A stretch of DNA of 64,000 nt from Burkholderia diffusa (GTDB lineage: Bacteria > Pseudomonadota > Gammaproteobacteria > Burkholderiales > Burkholderiaceae), in contig NZ_CABVPN010000035.1 in assembly GCF_902499115.1 (NCBI RefSeq), positions 18,143 to 82,142 of the forward strand. The letters run 5' to 3'. Each line of letters begins with the position of its first letter. The stretch's first letter is position 1. Shown here in pieces: positions 41,842-51,013 of the stretch. The position numbers were made by a program, and so were the translations under genes. The notes under the pieces are model-generated. The model worked only from the letters and a program-made list of their open reading frames with translations. It searched no databases and was not told the DNA's origin.

Positions 41842-42978
41842 ATGCAATCGACGATCAAATCCGTCGAGTACGACCGGCCGGTCTCGGCAGGAACCGTCTG
41901 TGGCGTCGGGCAAGCGTGGGCCAAGGTGCCCGATGCACCGTCCGCCGAGGAGCGCGCCGCCCTGAAGGCGCGCATCAAGGCGCTGCTCGCACGTGAAAAG
42001 GCCGTGCTCGTCGCTCACTACTACGTGGATGCCGAGCTGCAGGAACTGGCCGACGAAACCGGTGGCTGCGTCGCCGATTCGCTTGAAATGGCCCGCTTCG
42101 GCCGCGACCACGACGCGCAGACGCTCGTCGTCGCCGGCGTGCGCTTCATGGGCGAAACCGCCAAGATCCTGAGCCCCGGGAAACGCGTACTGATGCCCGA
42201 TCTCGACGCGACCTGCTCGCTCGATCTCGGTTGCCCGGTCGACGAATTCTCCGCGTTCTGCGATGCGCATCCCGATCGCACCGTCGTCGTCTACGCAAAC
42301 ACCAGCGCCGCCGTGAAGGCGCGCGCCGACTGGATGGTCACGTCGTCGATCGGCCTCGAGATCGTCGCTGACCTGCACGCACGGGGCGAGAAGATCATCT
42401 GGGCACCCGATCGCCATCTCGGCAGCTACATCCAGAAGAAAACCGGCGCGGACATGCTGTTGTGGCAGGGTTCGTGCCTCGTCCACGACGAATTCAAGGG
42501 CATCGAGCTCGACCTGCTGCGCGCCGAGTATCCGGACGCGAAGGTGCTCGTGCATCCCGAGTCGCCGGAAAACGTCGTCGCGCAGGCGGACGTCGTCGGC
42601 TCGACGACGCAACTGATCGACGCAGCCGTGAAGTTCGACGCGACGCACTTCATCGTCGCGACCGACCTCGGCATCCTGCACAAGATGCAGCTCGCGGCGC
42701 CCGGCAAGACCTTCATCGCCGCGCCGACGGCCGGCAACAGCGCGACCTGCAAGAGCTGCGCCCATTGCCCGTGGATGGCGATGAACGGCCTCGCGAACCT
42801 CGCCGACGTGCTCGAGCGCGGTCACAACGAGATCTTCGTCGACCCCGCGATCGGCGCGCGCGCGCGTCTGCCGATCGACCGGATGCTCGATTTCGCAGCG
42901 GCGCACAAGAAGCGCGTGCAGGCGAGCGGCGATCTGCAGCGCGATCAGCAACTGTTCGCGAACGTGGGGGCTGCATGA
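41842..42978 (+). CDS. nadA: Quinolinate synthase
   Basis: The 378-residue enzyme condenses iminoaspartate with DHAP to quinolinate in NAD synthesis. The [4Fe-4S] ligand cysteines lie in DATCSLDLGCPV, WQGSCLVH and CKSCAHCPWMAMN, and VAHYYVDAELQELAD is the substrate region. I use the ATG at 41842, with AGGAG eight bases upstream; the ATG two codons earlier is too close to it. It overlaps nadC by ATGA. The leader carries the 49-bp hairpin array. Confidence 0.96.
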   Translation: MQSTIKSVEYDRPVSAGTVCGVGQAWAKVPDAPSAEERAALKARIKALLAREKAVLVAHYYVDAELQELADETGGCVADSLEMARFGRDHDAQTLVVAGVRFMGETAKILSPGKRVLMPDLDATCSLDLGCPVDEFSAFCDAHPDRTVVVYANTSAAVKARADWMVTSSIGLEIVADLHARGEKIIWAPDRHLGSYIQKKTGADMLLWQGSCLVHDEFKGIELDLLRAEYPDAKVLVHPESPENVVAQADVVGSTTQLIDAAVKFDATHFIVATDLGILHKMQLAAPGKTFIAAPTAGNSATCKSCAHCPWMAMNGLANLADVLERGHNEIFVDPAIGARARLPIDRMLDFAAAHKKRVQASGDLQRDQQLFANVGAA

Positions 42979-43856
42979 TCGGCGCAGTTTCTCCACTGTT
43001 CGAAGCCGTGCGCGCACAATACGGCGCGGCATTCGACGAAGCGATTGCACGCAACGTGGCCGATGCGATCGCCGAAGACGTCGGCACCGGTGACCAGACC
43101 GGGCGACTCGTGCCGGCCGGGGAGCGGCGCCGTGCGCGCATCATCGTGCGTGAGGAAGCAGTGTTGTGCGGCGTGCCGTGGTTCGAGGCCGTCATCTCGC
43201 GCATCGATCCGTCGATCGTCGTGCAGTGGCGGTATCGCGAAGGCGACCGGATGACGCCGGATTCGACGGTCTGCGAACTCGAAGGACCGGCGCGCGCGCT
43301 GTTGACGGCCGAGCGCAACGGCCTGAACTTCCTGCAACTGCTGTCGGGCGTCGCGACCGCAACGCGTCGTTACGTCGATCGCGTCGAAGGCACGCGCGCG
43401 AAGATCCTCGATACGCGCAAGACGCTGCCGGGCCTGCGGCTCGCGCAGAAGTATGCGGTGCGGGTCGGTGGCGGCGAGAACCAGCGTCTCGCGCTGTACG
43501 ACGGCATCCTCATCAAGGAAAACCACATTGCGGCAGCCGGCGGCGTCGGCGAAGCGCTCGATGCGGCGTTCGCCCTCGATTCAGGCGTGTCGGTGCAGGT
43601 CGAGGTCGAAACGCTCGCGCAGCTCGACACGGCGCTCGCGCATGGCGCGCAATCGGTGCTGCTCGACAACTTCACGCTCGACATGATGCGCGAAGCGGTG
43701 CGTGTCGCGACTGGCAAGGCCGTGCTCGAAGTGTCGGGCGGTGTCAATTTCGATACGGTGCGCACGTTCGCGGAGACGGGCGTCGACCGCATCTCGATCG
43801 GCGCGCTGACGAAGGACGTGCGCGCGACCGACTATTCGATGCGGATCGTCGACTGA
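42975..43856 (+). CDS. nadC: Nicotinate-nucleotide pyrophosphorylase (quinolinate PRTase)
   Basis: The 293-residue enzyme converts quinolinate and PRPP to nicotinate mononucleotide. Motifs include EDVGTGDQTG, AERNGLNFLQLLSGVAT, LDTRKTLPGLRLAQKYAV, IKENHI and EVSGGVNFDTVRTFAETGVD. The start overlaps the nadA stop. A strong bidirectional terminator separates it from the convergent nadB. Confidence 0.96.
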   Translation: MIGAVSPLFEAVRAQYGAAFDEAIARNVADAIAEDVGTGDQTGRLVPAGERRRARIIVREEAVLCGVPWFEAVISRIDPSIVVQWRYREGDRMTPDSTVCELEGPARALLTAERNGLNFLQLLSGVATATRRYVDRVEGTRAKILDTRKTLPGLRLAQKYAVRVGGGENQRLALYDGILIKENHIAAAGGVGEALDAAFALDSGVSVQVEVETLAQLDTALAHGAQSVLLDNFTLDMMREAVRVATGKAVLEVSGGVNFDTVRTFAETGVDRISIGALTKDVRATDYSMRIVD

Positions 43857-43877
43857 CCGCGCGATAGTCCGTTTGAT

Positions 43878-43917
43878 GAAAAAAGCCGCTGGCGCGCAAA
43901 CGCCAGCGGCTTTTTTG
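43878..43917. terminator. Bidirectional terminator between nadC and nadB
   Basis: AAAAAAGCCGCTGGCG and CGCCAGCGGCTTTTTT form a long stem with a 6-base loop, with A's and T's on the two sides. Confidence 0.95.
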
Positions 43918-43946
43918 TGGGCCTCAAGCCGGGAAGGGCCTGTCAC

Positions 43947-45533
43947 TCAGCGGCGCGAGCGGGGCGTGAGCACGCTCGGCAGCGCCTTCGGCAGCGTGTG
44001 CGGCCAGTCGCGGCTGTAGTGCAGCCCGCGGCTTTCGCGGCGCGAGTACGCGCTCTTCACGATCAGTGTCGCGACGTCGACGAGATTGCGCAGTTCGAGC
44101 AGGTCGCGCGTCACGCGGAAGTTTGCGTAGTACTCGTGGATCTCGTCGCGCAGCAGCGACAAACGATGCTTCGCGCGCTCGAGACGCTTGTCGGTGCGCA
44201 CGATGCCGACGTAGTTCCACATCAGCCGGCGCAGTTCGTCCCAGTTGTGCGCGACGACGACTTCCTCGTCCGCATCCGACACGCGGCTTTCGTCCCATGC
44301 GGGCAGCGTGCCCGGCGTTTCGGCGTCGAAACCGGCGGCCTCGATCGCCTCGGCCGCCGCGCGGCCGATCACGAGGCATTCGAGCAGCGAATTGCTCGCG
44401 AGCCGGTTCGCGCCGTGCAGCCCCGTGTACGACGTCTCGCCGACCGCATACAGGCCCGCGAGATCGGTGCGTCCCGCGAGGTCGGTGACGACGCCGCCGC
44501 ACGTGTAGTGCGCGGCCGGCACGACCGGAATCGGCTGCTTCGCGATGTCGATGCCGAATTCAAGGCAGCGCGCGTGAATCGTCGGGAAGTGTTCGCGCAG
44601 GAATGCTTCCGGCTGATGGCTGATGTCGAGATACACGCAGTCGATCCCGCGCTTCTTGATCTCGAAGTCGATCGCGCGCGCGACGATGTCGCGCGGCGCG
44701 AGTTCCGCGCGCGGATCGTGCGCGGGCATGAAGCGCGTGCCATCCGGCAGTTTCAGCAGGCCGCCTTCGCCGCGCACGGCTTCCGAAATCAGGAACGATT
44801 TCGCGTACGGATGGAACAGGCAGGTCGGGTGGAACTGGATGAATTCCATGTTCGACACGCGGCAGCCCGCGCGCCACGCCATCGCGATGCCGTCGCCGGT
44901 CGCGGTGTCGGGGTTCGTCGTGTACAGGTAGACTTTGCCGGCGCCGCCGGTCGCGAGTACCGTGTGCGGCGCCTCGATCGTGATCGTGCAATCGTTGTCG
45001 ACGTCGAGCGCATACAGCCCGTGACAGCGGCGGCCGGGCAGCCCGAGCCGGTCCGACGTGATCAGGTCGATCGCATGGTGGTTTTCGAAGAACGTGATGT
45101 TCGGATGCTGGCGCGCGCGGTCGGACAGCGTCGCGAGCACCGCATGGCCGGTTGCGTCGGCCGCGTGGATGATTCGGCGGTGACTATGGCCGCCTTCGCG
45201 CGTCAGATGGAAGCCGAGTTCGGCCGCATCGTCCTTCGTGAACGGCACGCCCTGCGAAATCAGCCATTCGATCGCTTCGCGGCCGTGCTCGACGATGTAG
45301 CGCGTCGCGCCTTCGTCGCACAGCCCGCCGCCGGCGACCAGCGTGTCGTCGACGTGGTTCTCGATGCTGTCCGCCGAATCGAGGACGGCCGCAATGCCGC
45401 CTTGCGCGTGATCGCTTGCCCCCTCCATCATCGAACGTTTAGCGATCAGCGCGACACGTCGCGTGCTGGCCAGGTTGAGTGCGACCGACAGCCCTGCCAG
45501 GCCGCTGCCGACGATCGCCACGTCGAATTTCAT
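43947..45533 (-). CDS. nadB: L-aspartate oxidase
   Basis: The 528-residue flavoprotein oxidises aspartate to iminoaspartate, the substrate of NadA. FAD binding is at VAIVGSGLAGLSVALNLA; further landmarks are HAQGGIAAVL, HREGGHS-type HLTREGGHSHRRI with the catalytic region, and VPAAHYTCGGV. The whole de novo pathway from aspartate to NaMN is thus in this 4-kb block, with nadB on the opposite strand. nadB lacks the hairpin leader seen at nadA. Confidence 0.95.
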   Translation of the reverse strand: MKFDVAIVGSGLAGLSVALNLASTRRVALIAKRSMMEGASDHAQGGIAAVLDSADSIENHVDDTLVAGGGLCDEGATRYIVEHGREAIEWLISQGVPFTKDDAAELGFHLTREGGHSHRRIIHAADATGHAVLATLSDRARQHPNITFFENHHAIDLITSDRLGLPGRRCHGLYALDVDNDCTITIEAPHTVLATGGAGKVYLYTTNPDTATGDGIAMAWRAGCRVSNMEFIQFHPTCLFHPYAKSFLISEAVRGEGGLLKLPDGTRFMPAHDPRAELAPRDIVARAIDFEIKKRGIDCVYLDISHQPEAFLREHFPTIHARCLEFGIDIAKQPIPVVPAAHYTCGGVVTDLAGRTDLAGLYAVGETSYTGLHGANRLASNSLLECLVIGRAAAEAIEAAGFDAETPGTLPAWDESRVSDADEEVVVAHNWDELRRLMWNYVGIVRTDKRLERAKHRLSLLRDEIHEYYANFRVTRDLLELRNLVDVATLIVKSAYSRRESRGLHYSRDWPHTLPKALPSVLTPRSRR

Positions 45534-45655
45534 GCTGCATCTCCATCGTTACGCTTTAGCTCTTGTGCGTTCCGTCGGCCGTGGCCGGGGAAAGAGGAGA
45601 GCATACCGCGTCGGGCTCGCGCGTGCGCGCAAAACCCCACCTGTGCGCGCAAAAC

Positions 45656-45685
45656 AAAAAGCCCCGCATGTGCGGGGCTTTTTGG
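45656..45685 (-). terminator. Intrinsic terminator after rpmG
   Basis: AAAAAGCCCCGCA and TGCGGGGCTTTTT pair perfectly with a two-base offset loop. It ends the rpmB-rpmG transcript on the minus strand. Confidence 0.9.
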
Positions 45686-45713
45686 TCGCCGTCAGGCTGG
45701 CAGAAACCGGAGA

Positions 45714-45881
45714 TTACTTGATCTTGGTTTCTTTGTATTCCACATGCTTGCGGACGACGGGATCGAACTTCTTGATCGCCATCTTTTCCGGCATGTTGCG
45801 CTTGTTCTTCGTGGTCGTGTAGAAGTGACCCGTACCAGCGGTCGACTCCAGCTTGATCTTGTCGCGTGCGCCTTTTGCCAT
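45714..45881 (-). CDS. rpmG: 50S ribosomal protein L33
   Basis: The 55-residue basic protein, read on the minus strand, starts MAKGARDKIKLESTAGTGHF and ends VVRKHVEYKETKIK, the L33 pattern. It lacks the CxxC zinc pair seen in C+ paralogs. GGAGCACA precedes the ATG. It follows rpmB by 17 bp. Confidence 0.96.
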   Translation of the reverse strand: MAKGARDKIKLESTAGTGHFYTTTKNKRNMPEKMAIKKFDPVVRKHVEYKETKIK

Positions 45882-45898
45882 GATTGTGCTCCTTGGGC

Positions 45899-46132
45899 TT
45901 AGGCTTCGCCGCGTGCGCGCAGGTCAGCGAGCACGGAATCGATGCCGTTCTTGTCGATCAGGCGCAGGCCGGCGTTCGAGACGCGCAGGCGCACCCAGCG
46001 GTTTTCGCTCTCCACCCAGAACCGGCGGTTTTGCAGGTTCGGGAGGAAGCGGCGCTTCGTCTTGTTGTTGGCGTGGGAAACGTTGTTGCCGCTCATCGGC
46101 GCTTTCCCAGTTACTTGGCATACGCGTGCCAT
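45899..46132 (-). CDS. rpmB: 50S ribosomal protein L28
   Basis: The 77-residue protein has the L28 pattern [39 protein letters not shown] and [15 protein letters not shown]. It is the first gene of the rpmB-rpmG operon. A promoter-like pair lies about 155 bp upstream. Confidence 0.97.
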
Positions 46133-46285
46133 GAGAGCACTCCTAATACGCTAAATTCGGGGTTCGATCGCCGATGAAGGTTCCATCGTACCGCCACGTG
46201 ATCCATGGCTGCACTCAGAACGCCGAAGCCTTTACAGACAAGGCCCTTCGATGGCTAGAACTGGTTGGAAAAAAGACAGACGACG

Positions 46286-46315
46286 ATTCTAGCAGAAAAA
46301 GTTCAGAAAAATCAA
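46286..46315 (-). promoter_or_regulatory. Predicted promoter of rpmB-rpmG
   Basis: On the minus strand TTGATT is followed after 18 bp by TAGAAT. The AT-rich block stands out against GC-rich surroundings and points towards rpmB. Confidence 0.6.
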
Positions 46316-46370
46316 ACCCAATTTCGCTTCGTCGTTGCGGAGACCCCGGGGCGGGTCGCCGGGCCACAGT

Positions 46371-47150
46371 CTACAGCCAACCGGCGCGTGCGAACGAAAA
46401 TGTATCGTCGGTGCCGACGACGACGTGATCGAGCAGCTTCGCGTCGACGAGCGTGAGCGCTTCGTGCAGCATGCGCGTCAGGCGGCGATCTTCCGCGCTG
46501 GGCTGCACCGCGCCGGACGGGTGATTGTGCGCGATGATCAGCGCGGCGGCATTCAGCATGAGCGCGCGCCGCACGATTTCGCGCGGATAGACGACCATCC
46601 GCGTCAGCGAGCCGCGTGCGCTCTCTTCCACGTCGATGAGGCCGTGACGGGCGTCCAGGTACAGCGTGACGAATACTTCGTGCGGACGCGTGCCGATCCT
46701 GAGCCGCAGATAGTCCTCGACCGCGCCTGGCGAGCCGATCTGCATCCGCTCGCGGGCTTTCTCGGCCAGCGCGCGCTGAACGATCTCGGTCACCGCGATC
46801 AGTACCGCCGAGCGAGCGGGGCCAATGCCGGGGTGCATGGCGAACGCGCCGGGCTCCGCGTCGAGCATGTTGCGCAGCGAATCGCCGAAACGTGCGAGCA
46901 GCGTGCGGGCGCTGGCGAACACGTCGTGGCCGCCGCCGCCCGTGCCGAGCAGCAGCGCGATCAGCTCCGCGTCGGTCAGCGCGGCCGGCCCGCGTTCCAG
47001 CAACCGCTCGCGCGGCAGATGGGGTTTCCAGTTTCGCGGGCGGCGCGTGCGCGGCGGCGTGGCTGCGTCGATGCGGCGGGCCGGAGCGACGGGCGCATCG
47101 GCGATGTCGCGACATTCGGTCGCCGGGGCGGCGAGACAGGGTGACAGCAT
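46371..47150 (-). CDS. radC: RadC family JAMM-motif protein
   Basis: The 259-residue protein has the helix-hairpin-helix region (RERLLERGPAALTDAELIALL, HPGIGPARSAVLIA) and the JAMM metal-site HNHPSGAVQPSAED (HxHx7SxxD). RadC was named for DNA repair, but its molecular role is unsettled. The first 40 residues are Arg/Ala-rich and poorly conserved, so the true start may be later. Divergent from the fkpB-ispH pair. Confidence 0.92.
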   Translation of the reverse strand: MLSPCLAAPATECRDIADAPVAPARRIDAATPPRTRRPRNWKPHLPRERLLERGPAALTDAELIALLLGTGGGGHDVFASARTLLARFGDSLRNMLDAEPGAFAMHPGIGPARSAVLIAVTEIVQRALAEKARERMQIGSPGAVEDYLRLRIGTRPHEVFVTLYLDARHGLIDVEESARGSLTRMVVYPREIVRRALMLNAAALIIAHNHPSGAVQPSAEDRRLTRMLHEALTLVDAKLLDHVVVGTDDTFSFARAGWL

Positions 47151-47285
47151 GATCCAGACTCCATTGGCGGCGTGCGCGGGCGCGATGTCGTCGCACTTTC
47201 AGCCTTGCGCGCTCAGGTGACTTACAATATTGGCTTTGCGCCGGGCCTTTCGGCCAGTTCGGGCGCCGACGAACACGAGTCATTC

Positions 47286-47741
47286 ATGAGCATCATCGAC
47301 CTATCCGAAGTGAAGCCCGGTTCCCATGTCACGCTGCATTACCGGCTTGCGTTGGCCGACGGCGCCGACATCGTCAACACCTTCTCCGACAACCCCGCCA
47401 CGCTGCTGCTCGGCGCGGGGCAACTGGCGCCCTCGCTGGAACAGATTCTGATCGGGCTCAGGGTGGGCGACCATTCGACTTATCAGCTAACGCCCGAGCA
47501 GGGGTTCGGTCCCCGCAATCCCGACATGCTCCAGCGCGTGACGCTGTCGACGCTGCGGGAGAACGGGATGGTCGGCGACGATTTCACGCCGGGCGACCTG
47601 ATCGAGTTCAACGCGCCGGACGGCGGCCGCTATGCAGGGGTGCTGAAGGAAGTCAGCGAAACCTCGGCGCTGTTCGACTTCAATCATCCGCTCGCGGGCC
47701 AAGCGCTCACGTTCGAAGTGAAAATCATCGGAATCCTGTAA
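47286..47741 (+). CDS. fkpB: FKBP-type peptidyl-prolyl isomerase, SlpA/FkpB type
   Basis: The 151-residue protein follows the SlpA/FkpB pattern: HVTLHYRLALADGADIVNTF, LGAGQLAPSLEQILIGL and PEQGFGPRNPDMLQ, with the insert-in-flap domain. Members are cytoplasmic prolyl isomerases with chaperone activity. The conserved neighbour ispH starts two bases after its stop, as in E. coli. I use the ATG at 47286, since the frame before it enters the divergent promoter region. Confidence 0.93.
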   Translation: MSIIDLSEVKPGSHVTLHYRLALADGADIVNTFSDNPATLLLGAGQLAPSLEQILIGLRVGDHSTYQLTPEQGFGPRNPDMLQRVTLSTLRENGMVGDDFTPGDLIEFNAPDGGRYAGVLKEVSETSALFDFNHPLAGQALTFEVKIIGIL

Positions 47742-47743
47742 TC

Positions 47744-48724
47744 ATGAGCACCACCGATACGCTGTCCGGGCAGACCGTCGCCGCCGATGCCGAAATCCTG
47801 CTGGCCCAGCCGCGTGGCTTCTGCGCGGGCGTCGATCGTGCGATCGAGATCGTCGAGCGCGCGATCGCGATGCACGGTGCGCCGATCTACGTCCGTCACG
47901 AGATCGTCCACAACAAGTACGTGGTCGAGGATCTGAAGAAGAAAGGCGCGATCTTCGTCGAGGAACTCGAGGAAGTGCCGGCCGGCAACACCGTGATCTT
48001 CAGCGCGCACGGCGTGTCGAAGGCCGTGCGCGACGAGGCGGACGTGCGCGGGTTGCGCATTTACGATGCAACGTGCCCGCTCGTCACGAAGGTGCACGTC
48101 GAAGTGGCGAAGATGCGCCAGGACGGTGTCGACATCGTGATGATCGGCCACAAGGGCCACCCGGAAGTCGAGGGCACGATGGGGCAGGTCGAGCGCGGCA
48201 TGCATCTCGTCGAAAGCGTCGAGGACGTGCAGAAGCTCGAGCTCGCCGATCCCGAGCGCATCGCACTCGTCACGCAGACGACGCTGTCCGTCGACGACGC
48301 CGCCGAGATCATCGGCGCGCTGAAGGCGAAGTATCCGAAGATTCGCGAACCGAAGAAACAGGACATCTGCTACGCGACGCAGAACCGCCAGGATGCAGTG
48401 AAGTTCATGGCGCCGCAGTGCGACGTCGTGATCGTCGTCGGCAGCCCGAACAGCTCGAATTCGAGCCGGCTGCGTGAAGTGGCCGAGAAGCGTGGCGTGG
48501 CCGCGTACATGGTCGACGCACCGGACCAGATCGATCCGGCATGGGTCGCCGGCAAGCGCCGCATCGGCGTGACGGCCGGGGCATCGGCGCCGGAAGTGCT
48601 CGCCCAGGCCGTGATCGCGCGGCTGCGTGAGCTGGGTGTGCGCAACGTCCGCGCACTCGAAGGCATCGAGGAAAACGTGTCGTTTCCGCTGCCGCGCGGG
48701 CTGAACCTGCCGCCTGCCGCCTGA
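47744..48724 (+). CDS. ispH: 4-hydroxy-3-methylbut-2-enyl diphosphate reductase
   Basis: The 326-residue [4Fe-4S] enzyme makes IPP and DMAPP in the last step of the MEP pathway. Motifs: QPRGFCAGVDRAIEIVERA with the first Cys, DATCPLVTKVH with the second, KQDICYATQNRQ with the third, plus SPNSSNSSRL and TAGASAPE. A strong terminator follows. Confidence 0.97.
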   Translation: MSTTDTLSGQTVAADAEILLAQPRGFCAGVDRAIEIVERAIAMHGAPIYVRHEIVHNKYVVEDLKKKGAIFVEELEEVPAGNTVIFSAHGVSKAVRDEADVRGLRIYDATCPLVTKVHVEVAKMRQDGVDIVMIGHKGHPEVEGTMGQVERGMHLVESVEDVQKLELADPERIALVTQTTLSVDDAAEIIGALKAKYPKIREPKKQDICYATQNRQDAVKFMAPQCDVVIVVGSPNSSNSSRLREVAEKRGVAAYMVDAPDQIDPAWVAGKRRIGVTAGASAPEVLAQAVIARLRELGVRNVRALEGIEENVSFPLPRGLNLPPAA

Positions 48725-48751
48725 TTGCCGCATCGCACCCGCGATACCCCG

Positions 48752-48779
48752 AAGCGCGCCGTTTGGCGCGCTTTTTTTT
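48752..48779 (+). terminator. Intrinsic terminator after ispH
   Basis: AAGCGCGCC, a GTTT loop and GGCGCGCTT are followed by TTTTTT. Confidence 0.92.
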
Positions 48780-48994
48780 GCGTTGCGAAAACGAGATCGC
48801 AACCATTATTCACATCAATGGTGCAACCCGGTTGCTATCGCCGCGCTGAACCGTCTCTCAAAATTGGTTGCAATGCAGGAAAACCCCATCGAATCAGGAT
48901 TATTGGCGTCCTATAAATGGAGTTACAATGCGCCCGTTTTCAGGCCGGAATGGCTTTGAAATCGGGTTTTGGCAAGGCGCGGGAGACCTACTCG

Positions 48995-49833
48995 ATGCAT
49001 GTGAAGTTGGCTTACGCCATGTCCGTCGCCGCACCGGTTGCAATGACTGCCGGCTGCAGCAAAAAGAGCGACGACGAGGCGAGCAGGGACGCTGCGGCAC
49101 GCGCAGCACTGGCAGCCAGCGACGTGCGCGCTGCCGGAACCGGTCGAGCGGTGCCATTGGTGTGCCGCATTGCGCAATCGGACAGTGACAAGGACTACGG
49201 GGCACGTTTGGCGATCGAGGAAATCAACGCGCAGGGCTCGAAGATCGGCATGCATTCGGTACGGCGGGCAGCACGCGCCGGCGCCGCCGCCATCGACCGG
49301 GCGACGGGCCTGCAGATTGTCCGACAACGAGCCGCGGACCGCGATGCGGCAACGGCAGGGCGCGTCGAACGACGGACGCCCGGGTTTCGGGGCAACGCAG
49401 GCGACGTGCAGATGTCACGGGTCCCCTTTCATTTCGATTCGACGAAACAGCGTGTCGCCGCGACCCATCGCGTCGCGGCGGGCGGTCTGCTTCGTTTCAC
49501 GGATTCCGACGCAGTCCTGACGAGAGTCGGGCGCCACCTTCGCGATGCCGGTTCGGGCGCCGCGGGGGCGGCGGCGGACGGCCCGCTTGCAGCGCAGGCG
49601 ACGGCGTCCGGCATCGGAGCGCAAACCCTTGGCGACAACGGCATGTGCGTCGCCAAGGTGGTCGAGCCCGCGGGCGACGCGGCGCGCAACCTGATCTGTC
49701 CGGATGCAGGGTTCGTCCCGGCCCGGACGGAAAAAGGCATGGCGTTCGGGAAACCGGACACCGGCCGTTGCGGCACGTGCCCTACGACTTCAAGGAGGCC
49801 AAGTACACCGTCCTCGATGTCGTGACGATTTAG
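48995..49833 (+). pseudogene. Decayed branched-chain amino acid-binding lipoprotein gene (livK/livJ-like)
   Basis: The frame starts with a lipoprotein signal (MHVKLAYAMSVAAPVAMTAGC, lipobox TAGC) behind a GGGAGA site. Collinear scraps of an ABC branched-chain amino acid-binding protein follow: YGARLAIEEINAQGSKIG, then after unrelated-looking sequence DNGMCVAKVVEPAGDAARNL and ICPDAGF. The expected C-terminus (VPYDFKEAKYTVLDVVTI) is in another frame, ending at 49833. The middle of the protein is shortened and scrambled. I read this as a gene destroyed by deletions and at least one frameshift. It sits where the binding-protein gene normally precedes livH. Confidence 0.78.
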
Positions 49834-50043
49834 CGACGGGACTCATGATGGCACCGAAACAGTGCGGTGCCGTTCTGTATCCGCTCCGGCGGCAGGTCCG
49901 GCCGTACAGGCCGGGCGGCGCGCGCCGGGACGATCCACCCTTACCGGTATCGACTAGTACCCGCAGTGTCGCCGAGAAGGCGCGATTCCTCGCTTACCCG
50001 CGGGGCGCAACGTCCTCCGGCAGCATGGGCCAAGGAGCTTTAA

Positions 50044-50994
50044 ATGGATATTTTCATCCAGCAGATCCTCAACGGGCTGGTGCTCGGCAGTGTCTACGCC
50101 ATCATCGCGTTGGGCTACACGATGGTGTACGGCATTCTCGGCATCATCAACTTCGCGCACGGCGACGTGCTGATGATCGGCGCGATGGTCGCCCTGTCGG
50201 CGATCACCGTGCTGCAGAACCACTTCCCCGGACTCGGCAACGTCGCGACGCTGACGATCGGCCTTGGCATCGCCGCGGTCGTCTGCGCATGCGTGGGCTA
50301 CACGATCGAGCGTGTCGCGTACCGGCCGCTGCGCCGCGCGCCGCGTCTCGCCCCGCTGATCACCGCGATCGGCGTGTCGATCCTGCTGCAGACGGCCGCG
50401 ATGATCATCTGGTCGCGCAACCCGCTGCCGTTCCCGCAATTGCTGCCGACCGATCCGATCAACGTGATCAAGGCGACCGACACGACGCCCGGCGCCGTGA
50501 TCTCGGTGACTGAAATCGTGATCATCGCGGTGGCGTTCATCGTGATGGCAGGTCTCCTGCTGCTCGTGCACAAGACCAAGCTCGGCCGCGCGATGCGTGC
50601 GATCGCCGAAAGCCCGAACACCGCGAGCCTGATGGGCGTGAACCCGAACTTCGTGATCTCGGCGACGTTCATGATCGGCTCCGCGCTCGCCGCGCTGGCC
50701 GGCGTGATGATCGCGTCCGAATACGGCAACGTGCACTTCTACATGGGCTTCATCCCCGGCATGAAGGCGTTCACGGCGGCGGTGCTCGGCGGGATCGGCA
50801 ACCTCGGCGGCGCGATGGTCGGCGGCGTGGTGCTCGGCCTGATCGAGCAGCTCGGCGCGGGCTACATCGGCGACCTCACGGGCGGCGTATTCGGCAGTAA
50901 CTACCAGGACGTGTTCGCATTCATCGTGCTGATCATCGTGCTGGTGTTCCGTCCGTCGGGCCTGCTGGGCGAACGTGTCGCGGACCGCGCGTAA
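50044..50994 (+). CDS. livH: Branched-chain amino acid ABC transporter permease LivH
   Basis: The 316-residue permease has about eight helices and LivH landmarks: FIQQILNGLVLGSVYAIIAL, GYTMVYGILGIINFAHGD, RAMRAIAESPNTASLMGVN (the ATPase-docking EAA-like loop) and AVLGGIGNLGGAMVGG. An AAGGAG site lies before the ATG. First intact gene of the livHMGF cassette. Confidence 0.95.
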   Translation: MDIFIQQILNGLVLGSVYAIIALGYTMVYGILGIINFAHGDVLMIGAMVALSAITVLQNHFPGLGNVATLTIGLGIAAVVCACVGYTIERVAYRPLRRAPRLAPLITAIGVSILLQTAAMIIWSRNPLPFPQLLPTDPINVIKATDTTPGAVISVTEIVIIAVAFIVMAGLLLLVHKTKLGRAMRAIAESPNTASLMGVNPNFVISATFMIGSALAALAGVMIASEYGNVHFYMGFIPGMKAFTAAVLGGIGNLGGAMVGGVVLGLIEQLGAGYIGDLTGGVFGSNYQDVFAFIVLIIVLVFRPSGLLGERVADRA

Positions 50995-51013
50995 CGGAAG
51001 GGGAGCAAACAAC

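Noticed and set aside
41449..43050. Minus-strand ORF running through the 49-bp repeats and nadA
   Set aside because: It is antisense to nadA, and the 49-bp period shifts frame at each unit, so the repeated peptides are accidental.
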